64,000 bases of DNA from Orobanche coerulescens (GCA_033398695.1 JAWKAU010000238.1:1-64000), one strand, 5' to 3'; positions 12,338 to 24,932 are shown, counted from the stretch's first letter. Made by a program: numbers and translations. Notes: generated by a model not told the origin, from the sequence alone.

Positions 12338-12719
12338 ACGGACAGAGTTAGCTAAGCCCGAGACATGCAAAATGGGTGGAATTTTTACAATCTTTTCACT
12401 TTTCATCCAAGTACAAAGACGGGAAGAGTAATGTAGTGGCGGATGCACTATCGAGACGATATGCCTTACTGTCAATGCTAGATGTTCGTTTGTTGGGGTT
12501 CGAGACTTTGAAAGATCATTACAACGACGATTTGGACTTCGGGGAAATTTTTAACCGTTGTAAAACGGCCCCATACGAGGAATTTATTTTACAGGATGGC
12601 TTTCTTTTCAAGGGAAATAAATTGTGTGTGCCGAGGCATACAATTCGGGAATTGTTGGTTCGGGAGGCGCACGGAGGAGGACTAGCCGGTCACTTCGGTT
12701 CGACCAAAACTGTAGAGGT
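12338..12719 (+). pseudogene. Pol fragment: RNase H end and integrase start
   Basis: About 127 codons in one open frame. It covers the end of RNase H ([20 protein letters not shown] and [10 protein letters not shown]) and the integrase zinc-binding N-terminus ([19 protein letters not shown]). It stops at the codon before LKEHFFWP in intact relatives. Nineteen filler bases (12720-12738) and the D LTR then follow. The same truncation recurs at 27429, because this is the start of a tandem unit. Confidence 0.85.
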
Positions 12720-13924
12720 AAAATACATGGATATCGTATGATACGAATCGGTCAACATCATCAAATACAAAAAAGAAGATTATCCGACCAAGATTGGTTG
12801 AGTTGCAGGCATACATAAAATCCTCATGCAAAATACATGGACAAATTACCAATTCTCGCGCGCACGACGACTTCATAGCAGTTTTAGTATTTTGCCCATA
12901 ACTTTCCCGTCCGAAATCCGATTCAGGTGATTCAAGTGGCCATGGAAAGCTAAGAAAGAGAGCTACAAATCTTATGAGACCATAGGACCAAATTCGGACT
13001 CATTGGATCCCAGAAATGACAAAACCGACAGCATCATATTTGGTCCAAGATCATGAAGATTTTTGTCTCTTCTAGTTTCAAGACTTGATACGATATCTAA
13101 ATCGAAGAAGCTCCAATAAAAATCGACATCCACGACGATACAAATTCGCATGGTCATGCATCATTATACTTGGGAGAAAAGAACACGCGGATTGGAGTTA
13201 CGTTGTTAATCGGAACCGGAGTAACGTAAAACTCGGCAGCGGAATCGGTCAAAGCATGAAAATTCGCCATATCATGCTTGAAAGGGACTCATGATTTGTC
13301 AAGATGCATGAAGATATTTCTCCTTCCCCACCTCACTACAAAATCGGCCCAAGCTTAAGATTTGATGAAGACTTTCATCAAATATCTTCTTCATGTCACC
13401 ATCACCATAATACTTCCAAATGAAGACATTTCTCCCACCATAATACAAAACGTAAGAAACAAGATTGGAAGAAGACTTTCCTCAAAACTTTCCTTCATGT
13501 CATTGTCCCTCATGTCTTAATCACCATAATAATTCCAAAGAGGTGATATCATATCTTCACACCATGATACCTCACGTCCCATGCATAAGATTTGGAGAAG
13601 ACTTTCATCCTTCATGTCATTTTCCCTCATGTCATAATCACCATAATAATTCCAAAGGGGTTGATATCATATCTTCACAAAATCCTCCTAATCACCTAAG
13701 TTGAGTTCGGCCGATTTGAAGAATAAGGGATGATATTTAGTGAAGATCTTCTTCATGTCACCATCACCATCACAAGTCCAAGATTCATCAAAGATTTCTT
13801 CATGTCTTAATCACCTAATAAAACCAAGATGCTTGGTATCTCCTCCTTAGATATTTCGGCCGAAATGGAAGCATGCTAGGAAGCTTCATTTTCTTGTTTT
13901 TGTTGTATTTTCTTAAAGTTGGAA

Positions 13925-13942
13925 ACTACTATATATAGTAGT
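13925..13942 (+). promoter_or_regulatory. Palindromic TATA region of the LTR promoter
   Basis: ACTACTATATATAGTAGT is a perfect 18-bp palindrome holding a TATATATA box. The same block occurs in every A/C/D/E LTR that has this part (for example 1031-1048). AATAAA follows about 30 bases later, as expected for a U3-R arrangement. Promoter use is inferred from position and sequence. Confidence 0.7.
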
Positions 13943-14067
13943 ACTTGATTGTATTTGTAAGAGGCTTGAAGTTTAATAAACCTTGTATTTCTTTGAAATA
14001 TACGTTGAACGAGTTCAACAAAACTTTAGTTATTGTTTCGCGTCTCGAGATTTTAACTTGATCAATT

Positions 14068-14125
14068 CTCAATAGGTCTTGAGGAGAGATTACTTTTATC
14101 GAGTTATAGGTCTAGTTCGATAAAA
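14068..14125 (+). promoter_or_regulatory. Twin hairpins with TAGGTC loops (D LTR copy)
   Basis: Hairpin 1 (14068-14083) is CTCAA-TAGGTC-TTGAG. Hairpin 2 (14094-14125) has a 13-pair stem, including two G-U pairs on the sense strand, around the same TAGGTC loop. Ten bases separate them. They lie downstream of the TATA and AATAAA signals and ~150 bases before the PBS, so they would be in the U5 leader of genomic RNA. The B family has the same pair with compensating stem changes. Confidence 0.7.
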
Positions 14126-14276
14126 CACATCCAAATCCGTATCCCATACTACTTCACGGCCGAAATCCATTTAAGTTCGGTCACCACCTTGTAATTTTGA
14201 GTGATACTTTGATACTTATCAAGACATAATAATCTTCCGTTGTATTTTATACGTATTACTTACGTAATTCGTATCA

Positions 14277-14668
14277 TAAGTGGTATCGGAGCCCAAGGTC
14301 ATCTCCTTGGGCGATCAACTATATTCACCGAATTTTTTTGTTGTTGAAACCTTCTTGGGTTGTTCTTCACGGTTAGAAGAATTTTCGCATAACATTGGCA
14401 GATTAGCGCAGTCGGAAGAAAACAAAGTTTCCCGTGGATTCGACCGTTGGATCATCACGAAATTTTGACAAAGGTAAGCCAACTCATTGAACTACAGTCT
14501 GAACGGTGGAGATCAGATTCTTTTATCATCTTCTTGGTTCATTCTTCGCGGATTTCTTGGAAAATTTTCTGTCCGATTTCTTGTCAAGAACTATCTCTTG
14601 ATTCTTGTTATGGAATTCTCCGAGCTCGATTTCTTGATGACACTCCGTGACGCACTAAACGGCTTACC
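14277..14668 (+). other. D1 leader with PBS and start of gag
   Basis: The PBS TGGTATCGGAGC starts at 14281 and matches initiator tRNA-Met with one change. The D gag ATG is at 14610 (MEFSELDFLMTLRDALNG). The frame is cut by E1 after 14668. Bases 14664-14668 (TTACC) are the E1 target copy. Confidence 0.8.
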
Positions 14669-15576
14669 TGATACGATATCTAATATTCCAGTCGGAGAAT
14701 CTCCAATAAAAATCGACATCCATGATGATGCAAATTCGCATGGCCATGCATCATTATATTTGGGAGAAAAGAATACGCGGCTTGGAGTTACGTTGTTAAT
14801 CGGAATCGGAGTAACGTAGAATTCGACGACGGAATCGGTCCGAAAGCATGAGAAAATCGGTCATATCATGCTTGAAAGGGACATATTTTGACTTCATATC
14901 TTTACAATCTTTACAAAATAAAAAAAGTGATTCCCTCCTTACAAAACAAAGTCACAAACGGCCGAAATGCATATGGATGGAGTGAAGACTTTCTTCATCA
15001 TGTCACTATCACAAATCTACACCAAATAAGGAGGATCGGCCGAAATACATGCATGGGAAGAAGGGTGTTTTGTTCTACTTCATGTCACCATCAAAGACCA
15101 AAATAACTTCATGTCTCTTTCACCTAATAACACCAAGAGATTTGATATCTCAATCCTTGGATTTTCGGCCGAAATGATGTTGCTAGGAAGTTCGTTTTTT
15201 CGTTTTGTTGTATTTTCTTTCGGTTGTAAACTACTATATATAGTAGTGTTCGTTGTACTTGTAATTCATCGAGAATCATAATAAACTTTGTATTTCCTTT
15301 GAAATATACGTTGAACGAGTTCGACAAACCTTAGTTATTGTTTCGACGAGTTTCGAGATTTTAACTTTGATCAATTCTCAAAAGGTCTTGGGAAGAGATT
15401 ACCCTTTTATCGAGTTATAGGTCTAGTTCGATAAAAACACACCAAACTCCGTACATCACTCTACCTCACTACGAACACCATCAACTTTCGCCACCCTTAG
15501 CAAAATTCAAGTGATACTTTGTTTCTTATTAATCTTCCGTTGTGTTTTATACGTATTACTTACGTAATTCGTATCA
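14669..15576 (+). repeat. 5' LTR of E1
   Basis: 908 bp, TGATACGA to TCGTATCA. Encodes the Pol tail at its start (stop near 14819), although this copy is not preceded by pol. Carries the TATA palindrome (about 15231-15248) and the twin hairpins. Confidence 0.9.
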
Positions 15577-15624
15577 TAAGTGGTATCACAGACACTTGTC
15601 TCACGCTTCGACATCATCAAGAAG

Positions 15625-18600
15625 ATGGCATTCACCGATGAAGAAGTAGCACAACTACGTGACGTTCTTCGTGGCTTGCCGAGCCCGAATCCATGCACGA
15701 CGAGGACATGACACCATGCATGCACCACGACATGCGGATGAATACAAGACCGGCGAACTTAGGAGTTCGTAGGCGGCACCGATCCCGAGGTTTATTTGGA
15801 GTGGGAAAGAAAAATTGAACGAATGTTTGAGTTCAAGGAGCTCAATGACGAGGTACGTTGCAAGTACGCGATTCTCAAACTTGGAAAGGGAGCTTCCCTT
15901 TGGTTTGAGCGAATGAAGACGCAAAGAAGTCGTGGAAAAAGAAGATACGTTCGTGGGATTCCCTAAAAGGAAACTACGAAAAGATATGTCCCGCTACACA
16001 CAAGCTAAGTCTCAGACCGAAAAATTTCGACCTCACGCAAGGAAAGCTAAGTGTCGAGGAGTACATCGAGGAGTTTGAAAACGAATCCTTGATGGGAGAA
16101 CTTGAAGAAAGCGAAGAATTGCGCATGTCCCGTTTCCTACGAGGTTTGAACAAAAATATTGCTAATTCAGTGGAACTCTACCCCTATTCTCGACATCGAT
16201 ACTTTATGCGGACTTTGCATAAAGTTGGAAAATCAAAACAAAACCAAACTCTCTAAACCCGAATTCCCACATAAATACGGAAATACCTACTTTGGCGCGA
16301 GTTCTAGCTCGTTTCCTAAACGTGTCACCACAAGCCATCCGTTACTACCATTCCAAAACCCCTACCACACCAAAAGAGACGAGCCTATCTAAAGTCCGAT
16401 GTTTCAAATGTCAAGGATTTGGACACTATCAAAGTGCTTGTCCGAATCGGAGGATTGTAACATTACGAGAAGCCATAGCCCGAGAGGAATTATTAGCCAA
16501 GAAGAAAGAGTTGGAGACGTTTTAACTTAGAAGCGACGAAGAAGAAGAAGAATGCGAGGCATACGATGCCCGAACTATGACACGAACCTTGTCCTTCGCA
16601 TGTTACAAACGAAGGCCGCCCCAAGTGACGAAGAACAACGGGACCAAATCTTCCACACGAAGTGTCGTGTCGGAGATAAATGGTGTAGCTTGATCATTGA
16701 CGGTGGAAGTTATACAAACGTGGCATCAAGCGAGATGGTTTCAAAACTCGGTTTGATCACCACGGCCCATCCTAAACCGTATGCACTCCATTGGCTCGAT
16801 GATGGAAACAAGGTGAAAGTATCAAGGCAAGTGAAGGTCGGACTCACCATGGGTTCAGACGCGATGACATTACATGCGATGTACTACCGATGGACGCATG
16901 TCACGTGTTATTAGGAAGACCTTGGTTATTTGATCGGGACGTACTACATCGAGGGAGGAGTAATGAGTATGAGCTACGTGACAAAGGTAAAAAAATTGTT
17001 CTTAAACCTATGTCACCTCAAGCTATCCGGACGATGAGTTCGAAAAAAGTCGAAGGACCGAAACTTACGATGTTTGCAAACGAGAAAGAAGTCGAACACG
17101 CCATTGACGATGGCGAACGTGTTTATTTGATGATGATCAAAGAGGTCCGAAATCTTGCCACAAAATCGCAACATGAGGAAGAGATAGACGTATTATTACA
17201 CGAGTTTTCGGACGTATTTCCCGAAGACTTGCCGGTAGGATTACCACCTATCCGCGGGATTGAACACCAGATTGATCTTATACCGGGAGCTTCATTACCA
17301 AACAAAGCGGCGTATCGTTGTAATCCCGAAGAAACCAAAGAACTACAACGTCAAATTGATGAACTCATGAATCACGGATATGTCCGAGAAAGTTTAAGTC
17401 CGTGCGGTTCCGGTTCTACTTGTACCAAAAAGACGGAACATGGCGAATGTGTATTGACAAGAGAGCCGTGAATAACATCACCGTCAAGTATCGGTTTCCC
17501 ATCCCGAGACTAGACGACATGCCGGACGAGTTACATGGCTCGGTTATATTTTCCAAAGTTGATTTACGGAGAGCGGATACCATCAAATCCGCATGCGAGA
17601 GGGAGACGAATGGAAAACGGCGTTTAAGACGAAGAATGGACTTTACGAATGGGTTGTGATGCCATTCGGCCTCACCAACGCCCGAGCACCTTTATGAGGT
17701 TGATGAACGAGGTTCTTAAACCTTTCTTGGGAAAGTTTGTTGTCGTGTACTTAGACGACATTTTGATCTACAGTCGGTCCGTAGAAGAACATCTCGAACA
17801 TTTGCGTACGTGTTTGAGACGCTAAGGAATGTAAACTTTATGGAAAACGGGAGAAGTGTACTTTCCTAGTCGAGAGTCTTGTCTTTCTCGGCTATGTTGT
17901 TTCGAAAGACGGAGTTTCGATCGACCAAGAGAAGATCGCGGCAATCAAGTCGTGGCCGACCCCAAAGACAATCACGGAGGTACGGTCATTTCATGGCCTC
18001 GCTTCGTTTTACCGACGATTCATACGGGACTTTAGCACTATATCCAGTCCGATCACGGAGTGTCTGAAAAAGGGAACCTTTGCATGGAACGAAACGGCCC
18101 AAAAGGCTTTTGAAAACTTAAAGGGAAAATTATGTGAAGCGCCGATTTTGACGTTACCCGATTTTTCACAACCGTTTGAGGTAGAATGTGACGCTAGCGG
18201 AGTTGGAATCGGGGCAGTGCTTATTCAAAGAGGCCGTCCCATTGCCTATTTTTCGGAGAAGTTAAGTGGCGCCCGAGTGAATTATTGTACTTACGACAAG
18301 GAGTTCTATGCTATCGTAAGAGCACTCGATCATTGGAGTCATTATCTGCGTTCGAAACATTTCGTGCTGCATTCGGATCACGAGTCGTTGAAATACATCA
18401 ACGGACAGAGTAAGCTAAGCCCGAGACATGCAAAATGGGTGGAATTTTTACAATCTTTTCACTTTTCATCCAAGTACAAAGACGGGAAGAGTAACGTAGT
18501 GGCGGATGCACTATCGAGACGGTATGCCTTACTGTCGATGCTAGATGTTCGTTTGTTGGGGTTCGAGACTTTGAAAGATCACTACAACGACGATTTGGAC

Positions 18601-19951
18601 TTCGGGGAAATTTTTAACCGTTGTAAAACGGCCCCGTACGAGGAATTTGTTTTACAGGATGGCTTTCTCTTCAAAGGGAATAAATTATGTGTGCCGAGAC
18701 ATACGATTCGGGAATTGCTGGTTCGGGAGGCGCACGGAGGAGGACTAGCCGGCCACTTCGGCTCGACCAAGACTGTAGAAGTGCTAAAAGAACATTTCTT
18801 TTGGCCGAAAATGTATGGTGACGTCAGCACAATCGTGAGCAAATGCGTAACTTGTCACATGATGAAAAGTTCGTTCAAGTCGAGTACATACATGCCGTTG
18901 CCGATACCGTTACGACCGTGGGAGGATGTCTCGATGGATTTTATTGTGGCTTTACCTCGTACTCAACGAGGCAAGGACTCGATCATGGTGGTCGTCGACC
19001 GCTTTTCAAAATGGCTCACTTTGTCGCGTGCCACAAAACCGTTTATGCAAGCAACGTGGCGACTTGTACTTCCGAGAAGTAGTTCGCTTACACGGAGTTC
19101 CAAAACTATCGTGTCGGATCGAGATTCCAAATTTCGAGTTACTTCGGAATACTTTATGGAGGAAAATAGGTACTAAACTCCTATTCAAGACTTCACATCA
19201 CCCGCAAACCGACAGACGATGCACCGAGGTAACTAATCGAACCTTGGGAGCATTATTACGAGGGTTGGTAAATAAAACTCGAAAGATTGGGACGTTAAAC
19301 TTGCTCATGCCGACTCGCATACAACCGATCACCCGGTTATGCCACGGCCCATTCACCTTTTGAAGTGGTATACGGATTAAATCCGCACTTGCCATTGGAC
19401 TTGATTCCTTACCGAGCAACGAGTTGGTTCACAAAGACGCCAAGCAAAACTCAAATCAATGGTGAAGTTACATGAAAAGATACGGAACGGATTAAAGAAG
19501 TAAATGAAATATACAAACTAAGTCGAACAAAAATAAAAGGGCGAGATTATTTGATGTTGGCGACTTGGTTTGGATACATTTGAGAAAAGAAAGATTCCCA
19601 AGCAAACGGAAGAACAAATTGATGCCGAGAGCCGAGGGTCCGTACAAAATTGTGGAAAAGGTGAACGACAACGCATGCAAAGTCGAACTCCCGGGCGAAT
19701 ACGGAGTACACGCGACATTCAACGTAGGTGATCTCTCACCTTATCTTGACGACGATGGCATTGCAGAATTGAGGTCAATTCCTTTCAAAGACGGAGGGAA
19801 TGATACGATATCTAATATTCCAGTCGGAGAATCTCCAATAAAAATCGACATCCATGATGATGCAAATTCGCATGGCCATGCATCATTATATTTGGGAGAA
19901 AAGAATACGCGGCTTGGAGTTACGTTGTTAATCGGAATCGGAGTAACGTAG
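15625..19951 (+). pseudogene. E1 gag-pol (frameshifted)
   Basis: ATG at 15625 begins MAFTDEEVAQLRD. Gag runs to about 16390, then the zinc knuckle CFKCQGFGHYQSAC (about 16400) and protease (IIDGGSYTNVAS about 16700, where relatives have Cys for Tyr). RT has its frame broken at 17440-17700. RNase H to integrase start is the longest open piece (18148-19176, 342 codons). The integrase core breaks near 19050, and the GPY/F-like region continues through the polypurine tract into the 3' LTR, with stop at 19951. At least ten frameshifts are seen. Confidence 0.85.
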
Positions 19952-20709
19952 AATTCGACGACGGAATCGGTCCGAAAGCATGAGAAAATCGGTCATATCA
20001 TGCTTGAAAGGGACATATTTTGACTTCATATCTTTACAATCTTTACAAAATAAAAAAAGTGATTCCCTCCTTACAAAACAAAGTCACAAACGGCCGAAAT
20101 GCATATGGATGGAGTGAAGACTTTCTTCATCATGTCACTATCACAAATCTACACCAAATAAGGAGGATCGGCCGAAATACATGCATGGGAAGAAGGGTGT
20201 TTTGTTCTACTTCATGTCACCATCAAAGACCAAAATAACTTCATGTCTCTTTCACCTAATAACACCAAGAGATTTGATATCTCAATCCTTGGATTTTCGG
20301 CCGAAATGATGTTGCTAGGAAGTTCGTTTTTCGTTTTGTTGTATTTTCTTTCGGTTGTAAACTACTATATATAGTAGTGTTCGTTGTACTTGTAATTCAT
20401 CGAGAATCATAATAAACTTTGTATTTCCTTTGAAATATACGTTGAACGAGTTCGACAAACCTTAGTTATTGTTTCGACGAGTTTTGAGATTTTAACTTTG
20501 ATCAATTCTCAAAAGGTCTTGGGAAGAGATTACCCTTTTATCGAGTTATAGGTCTAGTTCGATAAAAACACACCAAACTCCGTACATCACTCTACCTCAC
20601 GGCCGAACACCATCAACTTTCGGCCACCCTTAGCAAAATTCAAGTGATACTTTGTTTCTTATTAATCTTCCGTTGTGTTTTATACGTATTACTTACGTAA
20701 TTCGTATCA
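19801..20709 (+). repeat. 3' LTR of E1
   Basis: 909 bp. Its first 151 bases are in frame with pol and encode the C-terminal tail. Followed by TTACC, then D gag resumes at 20710. Confidence 0.92.
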
Positions 20710-21959
20710 TTACCGGAGCGACGTATGCAAGAAAGACGCAGAGACGATGCCAACGATATTGATTTCTTGGCCAAATTCCGCAGCATACCGGAATTTCACG
20801 GAGATAGTGATCCAAATGCGTGCATAGATTGGCTTCGTGCTTGTGAGGAGCACTCGGACTTCAAGGCTGCCCCGATCAACCGCCGCATTTCACTGGTGAC
20901 AAAGCGCCTCCGCGGTAGCGCCGCCGTCTGGTGGCAAAAATTGAAACAGTCCCGTTCACAACAACGTAAGCCTAAAATCCAAGATTGACTTAAATTCAAA
21001 AAATATTTCAATCGAAGGTTCAAATCCCCATCTTACCACCAATCCTTCGACGCTCCGCCACCGGCATTCGATCTAAGGTCTTCCTCCATCAAGGAATTCC
21101 TAACAGAATTTTTTTTCGATGAAGACAATGTCCCTACGGTCATTTTCAATGAAGTAGACGAGACGAGTTTTCAGCGAGCAATACAATGAAGAAAGTGAGT
21201 TGAGCCATGTTTCCATAATTGACGAACTTGGAACTTGCTATTACGAGCATGAACCAATCAGTTGTGTTGGTCAAATTGACCAAAACGGAATTGATGGGTC
21301 GAAGGAATTATTCACACAAATGGAACCTTTTAAAGTTGTGGAAGACAAAATTGAGCTTGGTACTAAAATTGATCGGTTAGAAGAAAACGACAATTTTGGG
21401 CCTAAATTTCATATCGACTCAGTTTCCGTGATGGACTTATGGTCTTGGATGATTACCAAATTGAGGTTAGCAAATTATTTTGTGATGGGCTGTTATTCGG
21501 GGAACCCAATAATTTTGAAACGGAGAGTTGGTCGGATTATGAAGGGCCACCGGTCTTTGATGCAGAACCAATTGATGAAGAGGAATCCGTAATAAATCCT
21601 ATGGTTCCCACCGTAATAAATTCTGTGTTTTCCATTTTTGATGATGAACCCGAGAAATCAGTGTTTCCAATTCTGGAGGAGGAACCCGATGTGGAGTTAA
21701 CCGTGCGTCCCATTTCAGATATCCACTCATGTCATGATATCGGTATTACCTGGCGGAGTAATTATTATTATTTTATTAATAATGATAGTTATTTTGTTGG
21801 TGATTCTCGAGGGGGCCCCACTACCTATCGTCTCAAGATTTTGGGTCATGTACGTACTGCGGACATCTTCGAGATCAAATACTTAGAGGCTTTAGTTAAT
21901 TATCTTGGTGACGAAGGAAGTTCGGAATTGAGGACAATTCCCTTTAAAGAGAGAGGGTA
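20710..21959 (+). pseudogene. D1 gag-like gene, body
   Basis: Continues the D frame from 14668 after E1. It encodes a capsid-like retrotransposon Gag segment (FRSIPEFHGDSDPNACIDWL to GSAAVWWQKL), then a long acidic, low-complexity stretch, then the short Pol-like terminus before the LTR. A TGA at about 20986 replaces the Trp codon present in D3, and the same stop occurs in all four array copies. There is no zinc knuckle and no pol core. The protein presumably serves particle assembly with Pol supplied by relatives. Confidence 0.8.
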
Positions 21960-23499
21960 TGATACGAATCGGTCAACATCATCAAATACAAAAAAGAAGA
22001 TTATCCGACCAAGATTGGTTGAGTTGCAGGCATACATAAAATCCTCATGCAAAATACATGGACAAATTACCAATTCTCGCGCGCACGACGACTTCGTAGC
22101 AGTTTTAGTATTTTGCCCATAACTTTCCCGTCCGAAATCCGATTCAGGTGATTCAAGTGGCCATGGAAAGCTAAGAAAGAGAGCTACAAATCTTATGAGA
22201 CCATAGGACCAAATTCGGACTCATTGGATCCCAGAAATGACAAAACCGACAGCATCATATTTGGTCCAAGATCATGAAGATTTTTGTCTCTTCTAGTTTC
22301 AAGACTTGATACGATATCTAAATCGAAGAAGCTCCAATAAAAATCGACATCCACGACGATACAAATTCGCATGGTCATGCATCATTATACTTGGGAGAAA
22401 AGAACACGCGGATTGGAGTTACGTTGTTAATCGGAACCGAGTAACGTAAAACTCGGCGACGGAATCGGTCCAAAGCATGAAAATTCGCCATATCATGCTT
22501 GAAAGGGACTCATGATTTGTCAAGATGCATGAAGATATTTCTCCTTCCCCACCTCACTACAAAATCGGCCCAAGCTTAAGATTTGATGAAGACTTTCATC
22601 AAATATCTTCTTCATGTCACCATCACCATAATACTTCCAAATGAAGACATTTCTCCCACCATAATACAAAACGTAAGAAACAAGATTGGAAGAAGACTTT
22701 CCTCAAAACTTTCCTTCATGTCATTGTCCCTCATGTCTTAATCACCATAATAATTCCAAAGAGGTGATATCATATCTTCACACCATGATACCTCACGTCC
22801 CATGCATAAGATTTGGAGAAGACTTTCATCCTTCATGTCATTTTCCCTCATGTCATAATCACCATAATAATTCCAAAGGGGTTGATATCATATCTTCACA
22901 CAATCCTCCTAATCACCTAAGTTGAGTTCGCCGATTTGAAGAATAAGGGATGATATTTAGTGAAGATCTTCTTCATGTCACCATCACCATCACAAGTCCA
23001 AGATTCATCAAAGATTTCTTCATGTCTTAATCACCTAATAAAACCAAGATGCTTGGTATCTCCTCCTTAGATATTTCGGCCGAAATGGAAGCATGCTAGG
23101 AAGCTTCATTTTCTTGTTTTTGTTGTATTTTCTTAAAGTTGGAAACTACTATATATAGTAGTACTTGATTGTATTTGTAAGAGGCTTGAAGTTTAATAAA
23201 CCTTGTATTTCTTTGAAATATACGTTGAACGAGTTCAACAAAACTTTAGTTATTGTTTCGACGCGTCTTGAGATTTTAACTTGATCAATTCTCAATAGGT
23301 CTTGAGGAGAGATTACTTTTATCGAGTTATAGGTCTAGTTCGATAAAACACATCCAAATCCGTATCCCATACTACTTCACGGCCGAAATCCATTTAAGTT
23401 CGGTCACCACCTTGTAATTTTGAGTGATACTTTGATACTTATCAAGACATAATAATCTTCCGTTGTATTTTATACGTATTACTTACGTAATTCGTATCA
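21960..23499 (+). repeat. D-family LTR (2)
   Basis: 1,540 bp, preceded by a purine tract. The internal A-type start is at about 22309. It differs from LTR 1 nearly only by small indels. It is followed directly by another PBS (23504) rather than by flanking DNA. Confidence 0.87.
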
Positions 23500-24657
23500 T
23501 AAGTGGTATCGGAGCCCAAGGTCATCTCCTTGGGCGATCAACTATATTCACCGAATTTTTTTGTTGTTGAAACCTTCTTGGGTTGTTCTTCACGGTTAGA
23601 AGAATTTTCGCATAACATTGGCAGATTAGCGCAGTCGGAAGAAAACAAAGTTTCCCGTGGATTCGACCGTTGGATCATCACGAAATTTTGGCAAAGGTAA
23701 GCCAACTCATTGAACTACAGTCTGAACGGTGGAGATCAGATTCTTTGATCATCTTCTTGGTTCATTCTTCACGGATTTCTTGGAAAATTTTCTGTCCGAT
23801 TTCTTGTCAAGAACTATCTCTTGATTCTTGTTATGGAATTCTCCGAGCTCGATTTCTTGATGACACTCCGTGACGCACTAAACGGCTTACCGGAGCGACG
23901 TATGCAAGAAAGACGCAGAGACGATGCCAACGATATTGATTTCTTGGCCAAATTCCGCAGCATACCGGAATTTCACGGAGATAGTGATCCAAATGCGTGC
24001 ATAGATTGGCTTCGTGCTTGTGAGGAGCACTCGGACTTCAAGGCTGCCCCGATCAACCGCCGCGTTTCACTGGTGACAAAGCGCCTCCGCGGTAGCGCCG
24101 CCGTCTGGTGGCAAAAATTGAAACAGTCCCGTTCACAACAACGTAAGCCTAAAATCCAAGATTGACTTAAATTCAAAAAATATTTCAATCGAAGGTTCAA
24201 ATCCCCATCTTACCACCAATCCTTCGACGCTCCGCCACCGGCATTCGATCTAAGGTCTTCCTCCGTCAAGGAATTCCTAACAGAATTTTTTTTCGATGAA
24301 GACAATGTCCCTACGGTCATTTTCAATGAAGTAGACGAGATAGAGTTTTCAACGGAGCAATACAATGAAGAAAGTGAGTTGAGCCATGTTTCCATAATTG
24401 ACGAACTTGGAACTTGCTATTACGAGCATGAACCAATCAGTTGTGTTGGTCAAATTGACCAAAACGGAATTGATGGGTCGAAGGAATTATTCACACAAAT
24501 GGAACCTTTTAAAGTTGTGGAAGACAAAATTGAGCTTGGTACTAAAATTGATCGGTTAGAAGAAAACGACAATTTTGGGCCTAAATTTCATATCGACTCA
24601 GTTTCTGGTGATGGACTTATGGTCTTGGATGATTACCAAATTGAGGTTAGCAAATTA
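23500..24657 (+). pseudogene. Second D internal region, truncated
   Basis: PBS at 23504, gag ATG at 23833, uninterrupted by an E element. Gag is open to the shared TGA at about 24163, then continues in frame as the acidic region (24379-24657). Identity with D1 ends at 24657, where the filler begins. Confidence 0.82.
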
Positions 24658-24932
24658 GTTACATGTACTTTGAGTTAGGATATGAACCTTGGGCATACGA
24701 CAAGTTTAAGGAATAAAACGGATCTTGCTACCACATAATTCATGCGCATGTATCGGAGCACTCAAAGTAGTAGATAAATGGTGTAGCTTGATCATTGACT
24801 GGAATAGCTATAGGTCTCACGACATTCATCAAACCTTGGGCACATGTATCGGAGCACTCCGATACCACATAATTCGTCGTGCATGGATTCTGGCCATGAA
24901 GCAAAACTCAAATTTACAACTACTTGATGTTC
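24658..24932 (+). other. 275-bp patchwork filler
   Basis: Joins truncated D to C gag. It holds short stretches resembling other parts of the array: a protease-coding piece (GATAAATGGTGTAGCTTGAT), PBS sequence, and an integrase-region piece (GCAAAACTCAAAT). A perfect hairpin GTATCGGAG-CA-CTCCGATAC (24846-24865) consists of the PBS core and its reverse complement. No open frame of note. Repeated identically at 39326-39600. Confidence 0.7.

Larger units (their letters stand above)
12739..14276 (+). repeat. D-family LTR (1)
   Basis: 1,538 bp. The first ~350 bp are specific to D. From 13088 a second TGATACGATATC begins, and the rest is an A-family-like LTR that still spells the A-type Pol tail (ending IGVTLLIGTGVT, stop near 13230). 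TATA palindrome at 13925-13942, AATAAA near 13974, hairpins at 14068-14083 and 14094-14125. Confidence 0.85.
14669..20709 (+). mobile_element. E1: full-length A-family element nested in D1
   Basis: 6,041 bp with LTRs 14669-15576 and 19801-20709, flanked by the 5-bp direct repeat TTACC (14664-14668 and 20710-20714). Interior: PBS (15581), gag-pol, polypurine tract AAAGACGGAGGGAA (19787-19800). The LTR is the A type with a diverged middle section. LTRs are near-identical, so insertion was recent. Confidence 0.93.
12739..23499 (+). mobile_element. D1: gag-only (non-autonomous) LTR element containing E1
   Basis: LTRs at 12739-14276 and 21960-23499, a PBS, a gag-type frame and a polypurine tract (AAAGAGAGAGGG just before 21960). 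There is no protease, RT, RNase H or integrase core. The reading frame ends with a short segment like the Pol C-terminus ([13 protein letters not shown]). It is split by E1 at TTACC. A second D internal region follows the right LTR directly, giving LTR-internal-LTR-internal, a layout typical of unequal LTR recombination. Confidence 0.85.

Noticed and set aside
13465..13704. Repeated His/Pro/Cys-rich open frame (79 codons) also at 22686, 28175 and 37362
   Set aside because: It lies inside D LTRs between the Pol-tail remnant and the TATA box and comes from CATCATCACC-like simple sequence. It recurs only because the LTR recurs. No start context or domain.
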